Part shown: positions 10,357-20,201 of the stretch, piece after piece
Position numbering within the stretch: position 1 is the stretch's first letter
How the letters are laid out: every line of letters starts with the position of its first letter
Assembly: GCA_029204225.1 (NCBI GenBank)
Contig: CM055092.1
Location: 100,496,200-100,560,199, forward strand
DNA length: 64,000 nt
Direction of reading: 5' to 3'
Origin: Diphasiastrum complanatum
Lineage: Eukaryota > Streptophyta > Lycopodiopsida > Lycopodiales > Lycopodiaceae
The notes under the pieces: model-generated
Told to the model about the DNA's origin: nothing
What the model saw: only the letters and a program-made list of their open reading frames with translations
The model's database searches: none
Position numbers and translations under genes: made by a program

Positions 10357-11910
10357 TGAAGAGGTAGTGTTGAAAGAGGGTGGAAAAGAGTAATTTTCAA
10401 ATCAGAAACCTACTCCAACTTCCATTCTGTTATATCACTTAAAATTTTGCCTTTCCTTGGGTTATGGATTCCAGGTTCGTGTTCATGTATATTTAAAAAA
10501 AAAAAAGCACTACCCCAACCATAAATGCTCCAGCAAAGCTCACTCTAAGGTACCTGCTAATAGATCAAACAATGGAATTGCGTTCCACCAATTTCTCTAA
10601 TGACTTAATGCTTCTTCTCTCCCTTTTCACAAGAATAAGATCCAAAATGCACTCTCCCCAACAAGATTATCACATCAAAATAGAGATTGAAACAAATGGC
10701 GAAAAAGCCAACACTATTGGTGCACAATTCTCTATGTAAAGATGATCGTAGAATCGATCTAAAAAGCCAACTCTATAAAAGAGAAAACAAATTCCAGCAT
10801 GATGAATTCTCAAAAATTTAACCTGAAAATGGTATGAAACTTTTCATTTTTCAAGAAAAAAAATTCCCAACATGATTCTAAGGTGTAGACAACCATAATT
10901 CTTGCTAAAAACACAAATTTCAGATTTGTCTCTCTTTTAGAAATCACCCAAAAACTTACACAAGATCCAATAGGAATCCAATTCATCACTTAAATTTGCA
11001 CCCATTAACGTTTGCATATTTGTTGTCCATTAAACAAGTATGGACAACAAATACACATGAATCAATCATAAACAACTTTTGAAGGAAGAAGAACTGGAAA
11101 GAGCAGATTATTAAGTATGCTAAAGATTCAATATGCACGCTATTCACTCAAAGAAGTTTGTAAAAGAGAATAGCATCCAAGCTTTTAAAGAAAATCCAAC
11201 ACCCCACTAATTTCCAGTGCTGAAAAAATGGAAACCTGCTCACAGAGGCAACTAAATACACCTATTGTACCACAAATTTTCTCTACTAGTTGGCTGGAAA
11301 ATGAACCATAGATCTGAGAAAAAACAGCGATAAAAAAGTTTGAAAAACAGTGACCTGCCAAGAATGTGCCTATAGTGGAGGAGATATGTTATGTACATAA
11401 GCAATGCCACTCTCTCTAGTCTCTTCAGCCCCTTTAGGCTCTTCCTCCCCTCAACAGAAAGAGCGCGCCTATTTATACTAGTAGAGATAGAGAAATCAAA
11501 TGGCCAATGGTTCCCAATGTGGAATATATAGAAGCCAACAGCCAAGAGCCATGTGTTACATAGGAGTTACAAAAGCAAATGAAAAGCTTTGGCATTGGAC
11601 AGGCAAGTGCTAATTGGAGAAGGTCATTAGTCCCATGGACCCCACAAACTTGAGCAAAAGTTAAAAAATGATCCTTGGGTCCTCAAAACCATATACATTG
11701 CCCCAACTTCATTAAATATGGCATTAACCCCATGAATTCACGCAATCCAAGCCTAAAGAAAGCTCTGTACTCGCCATACTATCTCTGGAGAAGATTCCAC
11801 CCAGGGAGAAAATAAACTCTGCTGACCCCTGACAGTCGTCCAGGGTGTACCTTCTGTTACCTTGACTTCGCAATCAGAGCATCAACATAGGAATCTCCAA
11901 AAGGACAAAT
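10357..11910. other. AT-rich gap with a possible LTR promoter
   Basis: No coding frame. A minus-strand TATA-like motif (agtataaataggc, about 11467-11479) suggests LTR promoter sequence, but I could not define LTR ends or a primer site for it. Confidence 0.35.
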
Positions 11911-11976
11911 GGTGACTTCTAACACTCTCCCTTAATGACAAATAGTGACATCTAACACTCTCCCTTAATGACAAAT
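11911..11976 (-). repeat. duplicated polypurine tract/LTR start
   Basis: Two 33-bp tandem units (11911-11943, 11944-11976). On the minus strand each reads cattaagggagag followed by TGTTAGA, which is the usual layout of a polypurine tract directly before an LTR start. The duplication covers the junction itself. Confidence 0.5.
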
Positions 11977-12375
11977 TTAAGCACCTACAAATGCCCTCAC
12001 GGGCACTGTTGGAGGAAGAACATTAACAAGTTGAAGTATTGATTCATTGACGAAAATAGACAAATAACGAAATGGAATTGTCTAGTTATAACAAAGGATG
12101 GAAGTAGTAACAATATGTTTTTACTGATAAACTCTTGCTTGAGAAGCTACTTGGAAAGTAAAAATCATGTAATACTTTGGTGAATGCATATCTAGCCTCA
12201 ACAATAATCATAGACACTTATAGATCAGCACTCTTACAAGTTCATCTGATATAACTGTTTTCAAATGAAAACGTGTATAATGAGGTAAAAGAGAAATGAT
12301 TCGCTTTTGTGCAGAGGCTTCATGAGATCATGCGAGAAACTTGGAAAGGCCAAGGCTTACAGCTTCTTTCATTTT

Positions 12376-12377
<2 letters not shown>

Positions 12378-12421
<44 letters not shown>
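12378..12421 (+). repeat. (CT)n microsatellite
   Basis: About 22 uninterrupted CT units in the second SLC19 intron, followed by T-rich sequence. No LINE fragment is recognisable next to this tract. Confidence 0.95.
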
Positions 12422-12424
<3 letters not shown>

Positions 12425-12871
12425 TCTAAATGCCCTCTCTCAAGCATGTTTGCATCTTCCCTCTCGCTCACGTCTAGCGGCTTAATTTTTTTTTTTTTCT
12501 GGTTTTTCTTTTTTTCAGCAGATACAATGTAAATTTTAACAATTGGTTAACTTTCTATGGTAGAAAATAGAAATTATTTGAAGATCTAGGCTGATAGGAA
12601 GACAATATGGGAACACCACGGACAACAAAGACTTGAAAGGGTGGCAAATCATTTGCATCCAATTTCAACAAACTTCAAATTCAGTTTGCCTCACTAGGGG
12701 ATAGAATGGATTGATCCCTATATGCTGAAAAATTGTCGCTAAGAGCAACGGTGACAACCGTTATAAAAGTCATGTGGTACTTCATTGATAGAATCTGAAA
12801 ATTTGAGCAGAAAAATCAAATTTGCACTCAGTAAAAAAGAGGTGATACCATGCTGGATATCAAGTAAGAAA

Positions 12872-12883
12872 GCTCTGATACCA
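12872..12883 (-). other. primer binding site of an LTR element (initiator Met tRNA type)
   Basis: The minus strand reads tggtatcagagc directly after ...tcttccaaca. This is the standard plant PBS for initiator tRNA-Met. A second partial copy (gataccatgctgg at 12844-12856) lies 29-30 bp away. Confidence 0.7.
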
Positions 12884-13663
12884 TGTTGGAAGAAGGAAAG
12901 ATGACTCGATAGAGAAAGAATGCATTTTATAGATGCTACTATCGGGCTCTCCGGAAAGATCCTCCTAATGCATGACTACGCTTATCAAATTCGAACAAAA
13001 CTATTGCGACAATTGCCACGTTCAACTCTTCTTGATTCTAACTTTAAAATCATCAGAATCAGTGAGATTGGTTTCGTAGACAAACATAACAGTGAGTATT
13101 AATGTAGAAAGTATTTGATTGCTCAGGCAAAACTGTAAGAGAACGTAATCGGATTACAATAGAATAGAGCAGTCATTCATTCTGACATAATATTGAACGC
13201 AATAAAACTGTATAAACGATTTAGTAAGTAGCATGTACAAATCAGATGAATAACGAGCACAAAATAATAGCGGATGCAACTGCGTACTCGAAACTAACTC
13301 TGAGTCTCTGATCGACTCTATTTGATGCACTTCCGCTAATTTGCCATGAAGCGATACTAGCAATACTCTATGATCCTTGACTTCTCTTCAAAAGAGGAAG
13401 GAAGAAGAAGAACAGTAACACTAGAAATGATCAGCTATTTATACTAGTTAGGAATGCCAGATAGGCTTATCCAAAATGACGGTTAGGGCAGCAATTCAGC
13501 CAGGTCGCAATTGGCAGTTAGCCACAATGAGCTGTACATCGCAATTGGCACTTAGCCATATTGCGCTGTCACTCATCCAATTAGATTACATGGTAATTAC
13601 TTGCTAACAATGATTAGAGTAGGTAGTTAGGTTCAAAACAAGTGGCAACATGTTTTGTTAACA
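12884..13663 (-). mobile_element. putative LTR (5' LTR of a minus-strand element)
   Basis: Bounded by TG (12884) next to the primer site and by ...ttaaca at 13663. On the minus strand a TATA-like box (agtataaatag) lies at 13435-13445, about 220 bp from the proposed LTR start. No second LTR or coding region of this element was found, so the far boundary is uncertain. Confidence 0.4.
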
Positions 13664-14552
13664 TTTGATAGTTCAACCCCCTTCGATAGTCTTTATCGTT
13701 GTTGAACCTGACTGTTAACCATTCCCATGTATTTCTGCAGACTGTGCGATAACGCGAGTATAAATGCAAAAAATGGATAACTGAATGGATGTAGATTAAA
13801 GATCGGATTATAGGATAATAATCCAATACACTCTACTTCCCCCCTTCTTATAAATCACCCAACATAAATGCTTAACAACACTAGTCTGAACTTTTGCCTA
13901 TACTCAACCATAGGATTAAATCATGAAACGAATTCAGTCGGAGAGGAGGGGAGCAACGAATTTGTTGAATTTTGGCAAAAGGGAAAGATTTTAGTTCCCT
14001 TGAGGAGTAATAATTAGTAGGCGCAAGATCTTTATTAGTTAGTGATGAAGCCCATGAGATGTATATGTAGGACAACTAGGAGAGAGTGACTATTTGAGGG
14101 AGACGGCCTCAGTGTGATCGATTATTTCTGCAGAACTTCATCATGGTCAAAGCACATATGTTTTAGCAAAATCAGACATGTTTGCATGTGTTGGTCAAAT
14201 GTGGTTGATGTCACTGAGCCCTTTAAAATTTCTGCATGTTAGTCAGTGATGTAGCTGCCATTACAATCAATTTTTCTTTTCTGGAAGAGGGAATTTGGCC
14301 AGTTCACTTGGCATATGATCTCAAAATGTGAGCTTAGCGTAAGTCAGCCTGGTCTTTATTATTTCTGATGTTTAAACACCAGAAGGTAGAAGCAAAGAAA
14401 AAATTCGGTTATTGATATTTTCAGGTCACAATCATTTATTTCCAATCTAAATTGTGTCTTGTGTATCTCTACTGCTTGTATAACTAAGTATGATGGTTTT
14501 GTGTTATAATCAGTTATTCTAAAGGAAGTCAAAACTTTGTTAATAATTTCAG

Positions 14553-14967
14553 GTGGGCATTTCAAATAGCAGGCACTGCAATGGTAGTCAATTATGCCAC
14601 CAACGTATTCGATGCCATCAACCCTTTGTCAACGTATAATGGTCATGTTCTAGCAGCAGCCCAAGGTGTAGCATGCATTGCCGCTCTTGTTGCAGTCCCG
14701 ATATCGAATGTGTCGGTAGAAAGTGGAAGCCTTTTGTTTGCTTCTGGATCTGCTCTCACTGGGAGTTTTTGTTTTCTAATGGCTTGGAGTAAGAGCCTTT
14801 GGGTTGCCTATCCAGCATATGTCATCAATATTGGAGTCAATCAACTTCTTGCGTGTCTTCTGTATGTCCAGTGTGCAAAAACTCTTTCAAATGGACAATA
14901 TGCACTTTTATTCAGTCTCAACACTTTGGCAGGCTATATTGTGCAAGCTATGTTTCAAGCAATAATG
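14553..14967 (+). CDS. SLC19-type transporter, large exon (TM7-TM11)
   Basis: Core evidence for the SLC19 gene. The acceptor (ttaataatttcag) ends at 14552. After one base of a split codon the frame reads WAFQIAGTAMVVNYATNVFD, matching the family signature after the central loop (WA....G...V.NY.Q..W). Next are YNGHVLAAAQGV (TM8), a helix ending LMAWSKSLW (TM9), YPAYVINIGVNQLLACLLY (TM10) and QYALLFSLNTLAGYIVQAMF (TM11), equivalent to RYAL.FG.NTF.A..IQT in animal SLC19A2/A3. The donor gtaagc starts at 14968, phase 0. The exon has no internal stop. SLC19 proteins carry folates, thiamine or related organic anions across membranes. The substrate cannot be told from sequence here. Confidence 0.85.
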
Positions 14968-15199
14968 GTAAGCTTAAAGCTATCTGGGACTCTGTGCATG
15001 AATGGAACCTTTCAAGTTTGAACTTTCGCATTTTATTGATGAATGAAATGTCTTGGGTGGTTGACTTTGCTACTTTTGTCAAGAACGTGGGGATTGGTGA
15101 TTTTTTGGAAACAAATTTCTTCCATTATATTGGTTAAGAATGCAAAGGTCTATATGATTTAAAGATTCTTAGCAACTCTTTTCACTTTTATGCCTTAAG

Positions 15200-16600
15200 C
15201 ACCCAAATTTCTCTTGCATTCACCTTTTATGGAGCCCATTCACAACATCCTATCTACTCACCCGACCTTTCATTCATGTATCATGCCTTCTACCAGATTA
15301 TGGGACCATTCACTACCATCCTCTTCAACAATATACGACTCCACCAATTCCTGCAAGCCTGTTGAAGCTGTCGGAGAACATCTACTTTGATGCCATGGTA
15401 TCAAAATAGGTCTAGTGCTCTAGTCCCAACTGATCCTGCTAACCACCTACCAAGTATGAGCAAATCCTCCAAAATATTATGCCAAAGGTCACTAACACTT
15501 TTCTTGCTTTCACTTTTTATGCTGCCAATTTACAACATCCTATCCCATATGGGATAAACCATGTAATCTTTCGTCGACTGTCATATCGCACCTCTCTTGT
15601 GCCCCCACTCCATGCAGCCTTCTATCAAGTTATGGGACCATACCCTCCCGTTTGTTTCAACATTATGTGGCTGCCTGTGGACCCATTGAAGCTGGAAGAA
15701 AACACGTGCTTTGATGTTACAAAAACAAGCTGAGTGCTTGGGCTTCAACTGAGCCTCCCAACCCCACCCATCAAGTGTGCGCAACTCCCTCAAAATCGGT
15801 ATCAGGGGACATGCACATTTGCTTTCACGTTTTATGAAACCCATTCACAACATCCCATCTACTTATGAGATAAACCACATGATCTTTTGCTTGTGTATCT
15901 GTTAGACTCTCTCTCTGATCTTCTCTTCAAACCTTGCTAATTTCTTGCACATACAAGCATCAAGCTACTTCTAACACAAGATGGAGCTGGCTGCCTTGTC
16001 TCCTCCCAGCCTTTGCTACATAGATTATGATGACGAATGCCTCTCTCTAGGCTCACTTATCCAAAATCCTCAAGCACCCCTTAACCCTGACCCTTCCTAA
16101 ATCTTGACACATGGCCAACTCCATGCATAGTCGACACTTGCCACTTGGCAGTACCCTGACACATAGGCAAGTGAGTAGGCTGACATGTGTCACTCATCCA
16201 TTGGACCAAATGTCCTAGTGGGCATGTGACACGTGTCATGTTCGACCGATCAACCCTGACATGTGTCATTCACTAGACCAAGTGTCCCAGTGAGCATATG
16301 ACATGTGTCACGTTGACTAGTCAACTCTCCTACTTTTTAGGAGGTCAGTCCAGCCACTCCGAATTAATGACCCAGTACCCTATGCCCAAGCAACATGCAA
16401 CTCTGAGGCTCAGAAACATCATTAACAGCTTTATTTACATTTCTGTTACAAAGGTCACCACAGGCCGGTGACTTGGCCATTTTTGTATTTACAAGAAGTA
16501 CATCTATAAGTAAAAATAGTAAACAACCGGGACAGGGAGTAAAAGCTGTAACAATATCACACCTCTCATTCGCCCCATGCTTTATAGCCTTTTATCATCA
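15200..16600 (+). repeat. degenerate tandem repeat, unit about 300 bp, three to four copies
   Basis: The phrase ttcac.ttttatg..gcc.att.acaacatcc.atc recurs near 15222, 15509 and 15826. The neighbouring phrase (tatcgcacctctcttgtgcccc...atgcagccttctatca) recurs near 15582 and, more diverged, near 16555. Spacing is 290-320 bp. No coding potential is convincing. It lies in the third SLC19 intron. Confidence 0.65.
16181..16331 (+). repeat. 76-bp tandem repeat rich in TGACAYGTGTCA palindromes
   Basis: Two 76-bp units begin at 16181 and 16257. Each carries the near-perfect palindromes tgacatgtgtca and tgacacgtgtca or tgacatgtgtca. One contains a CACGTG core (16227-16238). The palindromes could bind bZIP or bHLH factors, but in an intron this may be chance. 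Confidence 0.65.
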
Positions 16601-17529
16601 TCTCTTATGTTCTCCGGGTGGAAACTTCAAATTTGTGTGCACCTAATTTGTGCAACATTTGGATTTCCAATCAAGACTTTTTTGCCATAATAACTTTTTC
16701 ACTTACGAGTCCTATTTATGCTTCGCTTTTTCATTAAAATATTTGCCTTGCAAGTCCAACCTAAGTTTCGTGCTCTAATTCGAAACGGAGATTCAAATTG
16801 ACTAATTTTGTTGGATTCGGATCGGTTCTAGTTGACAGAGTCTCAGGTTCGAACATAAAAAATGAAAAATTGAGGCTTTTTTGCTATTTGGATTCTTTTA
16901 TAGCCAAAAACAAGTGACATTCAGAGTTTAGGATGCCATTTGTAGTATATACTCTGGTCTCTAACTAGTAGTAGACTACAGTGTCCAGATTGAGGACTCC
17001 AAATGTTGAAATAAGATTTAATAGAATATAGGACTCAAGACTCAATATTCAGTGATTTAGTAGATACTAGATTGTGGTTGCCACTAACTACTAAGTTGTA
17101 ACTATTTTGCTGAAACTTGGAACTTGAACATTGAGTTTAAAGTTTCGGCCCTAGGGTTTACCATTTAGGTTGAAATTTGAAAGTTCAACTTTCAAAGGAG
17201 TAGTTAATTGTTACACATGTGACAACTCACATAACTCACTAGCAGTTACTTTCTATATCGTTCATGTCATGACTCATGAATTTATAAATTTAAAATGATA
17301 AACTTGAAAAGTTTAAGTGATATATCAAAATATTGTAATACTTGCACTAGTCAACTACACAATGCTACATGTAAGTTTGTAACATCCACAAGTGATAGAT
17401 TACAATGCACATCACTTGACAACAACTAAAGTTTGAACTTTGAACAATGAAAACTCTAATGTAATATCAACAAAGATCAATCATAACTCATAATAGTAAA
17501 TACATGTAATGTCATCAGTTAGTCATCCA
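16601..17529. other. AT-rich intron sequence, nothing recognised
   Basis: No frame, no transposon motif and no structured repeat that I could support. Some short direct repeats of the type ttgaactttgaa are present. Confidence 0.4.
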
Positions 17530-18205
17530 AACCCAATGAAGGTCCATGATAGAAATGCCTAGTGTGTCAAGTAAACGAGAGGCCTGAGAGAACCACGATA
17601 ATTAGAAGCCCTGACTATGAGGATGCTGAGATGAGATAAGCGCTGCCTGTGTATATCTCTCCTCATCCAATGGGAATAACCTGACTCTCTGAATATAGGT
17701 GATAAGTCGAAAAATGGCATCAAGCTGAATGGGTGGAATTGCAAACTCAGCTAGAATGATTCGATGTGGAACAGACGACTTAGCCCGTATCATATGTGAC
17801 AGCATAAGGATTTGCATGCGCGAGATACTGGCCCAATCAGATGAGGAGAGACCTGTACACCATACCTCTTCTGCGTATAGTGTGGTAGGGGTAACAAGAG
17901 TATCAAAAAGCCGACACTTACTCGGGGCATCCCGAATAAATCTCCGAAAGCAAAACCTCTCTAGCTATAGCAGCTTGTCTCATAGCAAATACAGGACCGG
18001 TAAAGAGGACACCTAACCTATATCACCACGCTGCTCAAGAACTCTCTCAAGCTATCAATATAGAATCCAAAGAGTGTGGGGGAGAGGGAACAGCCCTGCT
18101 TTACCCCAATAGTGCTCCCTATCTGGTTTGAGATGAGATAGGTGCAGTGGGCTTACTCCCTTTCTTGAGCATATCCACCCAAGACATGGCTTCCTCGTGC
18201 TGCTT
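17530..18205 (-). mobile_element. LINE deletion derivative, copy B (minus strand)
   Basis: Read 5' to 3' on the minus strand. A short ORF1 piece (about 18205-18140: EKQHEEAMSWVDMLKKGSKP) is fused directly to RT motif GVKQGCSLSPTLFGFYID (about 18110-18060). That is fused, with the YADD region deleted, to VLFTGPVFAMRQAAIA (about 18010), then CRLFDTLVTPTTLYAEEVW, MQILMLSHMIRAK, PHRIILAEFAIPPIQ and DEERYTQAALISSQHP down to 17530. So it has two internal deletions. Copy A at 18237-19156 has the same ORF1-RT fusion point. Confidence 0.75.
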
Positions 18206-18236
18206 CTCAACACTTCAGATGGATCAAGTGGGGTCA

Positions 18237-18545
18237 CGTGGGGTACTCTCAAAACGTCCAGTCTCTATCATAAGTTGATGTGATGAGACTCTGATTCCAC
18301 TCAATATGAACCTCAGACCATGCGATAATCTTGAATCCAAGTAACATGGAGAACCGGGAACCCTACTATATCCAACTCCAGGAAGTGAGTCCGATAGAAG
18401 TTGGGTTTGACCCCAAGGAGGCCCTGCCATACTCGACTCAACCTGTATCACCACACTGCTCAAAAACTCTCTCAAGCTCATCAATATACAATCCAAAGAG
18501 TGTGGGAGAGAGGGAACAACCCTGCTTTACCCCAATGGTGCTCCA
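18237..18545 (-). mobile_element. LINE deletion derivative, copy A: RT and C-terminal part
   Basis: Minus-strand continuation of the ORF1 frame at 18527-19156. GVKQGCSLSPTLFGLYIDEL (about 18535-18470, read in a shifted frame) joins after a deletion to SSMAGPPWGQTQLLSDSLPG, LRFILSGIRVSSHQLMIETG and RFESTPRD (18237-18440). The YADD catalytic region and the zf-RVT end are absent. Confidence 0.75.
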
Positions 18546-19156
18546 TATTTGGTTTGAGATGAGATAGGTGCAGTGGGCTTACTCCCTTTCTTGAGCATAT
18601 CCCCCCAAGGCATTGCTTCCTCGTGCTGCTTCTCAAACTTGTCTTCCAATTCTTTGAGCTTGCTGGATGATTTCGGTGTAGCAAGGATAGGTTGAGCTCG
18701 AAGTTCTTGCTTCACCGTATCCACTTCTTTTTGTAGTTTACCGTTAGTGTCTTTAAGCTGGGACACTTCGAGTTTAACCAAATAGAGTTCTGTTTTTACG
18801 ATATTGAAACCCTGTAATAGGACATTCACACTAGCAGTCACATAGGATTCCACATCCATATCAGGATTAGAGGGTTCATCAGAATGTGGGTAAGTGTTTT
18901 TAGGAACCAGTGAAGGAGGTGGCAGAGGTGTTTGCGGGAGAGGGACAGAGAGGGGGGAGCAGGGAGCATGGACCACGGCAGCATCAGCATGCTGTTGCAC
19001 AACAACAACATCATTGTATTGTTTTCCAAGAAGAACAACATCTGGCACAACAACAGCGGGTGAAAGGGGCAGGGGCGAGGGTGGGGGTGGGGGGGTGGGG
19101 GTGGGAGAGGAGGGAGGAGAGGGAGAGCGTGGGCTCCCCCTGGTTTTTCTAGCCAT
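18527..19156 (-). CDS. LINE ORF1-type protein, 209 codons, fused at its end to RT sequence
   Basis: Open frame from ATG 19156. Residues 1-90 are Pro/Ser-rich with a basic start (MARKTRGSPRSPSPP). About 115-150 forms a probable coiled coil (VKLEVSQLKDTNGKLQKEVD). Then come a Lys/Glu-rich segment and PWGDMLKKGSKP, comparable with the SWA.L/V..G motif of plant LINE ORF1 proteins. ORF1 proteins bind LINE RNA. The frame ends just after it runs into RT-derived DNA at about 18545, so the natural C-terminal RNA-binding domain is missing. It is preceded upstream (19163-19224) by a (CT)n tract on the same strand. It is antisense to the SLC19 gene. It could be an accidental relic, or a protein of a non-autonomous derivative. 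Confidence 0.55.
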   Translation of the reverse strand: MARKTRGSPRSPSPPSSPTPTPPPPPSPLPLSPAVVVPDVVLLGKQYNDVVVVQQHADAAVVHAPCSPLSVPLPQTPLPPPSLVPKNTYPHSDEPSNPDMDVESYVTASVNVLLQGFNIVKTELYLVKLEVSQLKDTNGKLQKEVDTVKQELRAQPILATPKSSSKLKELEDKFEKQHEEAMPWGDMLKKGSKPTAPISSQTKYGAPLG

Positions 19157-19160
19157 AGCA

Positions 19161-19162
<2 letters not shown>

Positions 19163-19224
<62 letters not shown>
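19163..19224 (-). repeat. (GA)n/(CT)n microsatellite upstream of LINE ORF1
   Basis: 31 GA units on +, which is (CT)n on the coding strand of the LINE. It ends 7 bp before the ORF1 ATG, in the position of the 5' leader. Confidence 0.95.
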
Positions 19225-20184
<960 letters not shown>

Positions 20185-20201
20185 AATCACTCTGCCAAAA
20201 A

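Noticed and set aside
14110-14240. candidate for the missing SLC19 exon after the acceptor ttatttctgcag at 14132
   Set aside because: None of the three frames gives the expected loop-to-TM7 sequence, and no suitable donor follows.
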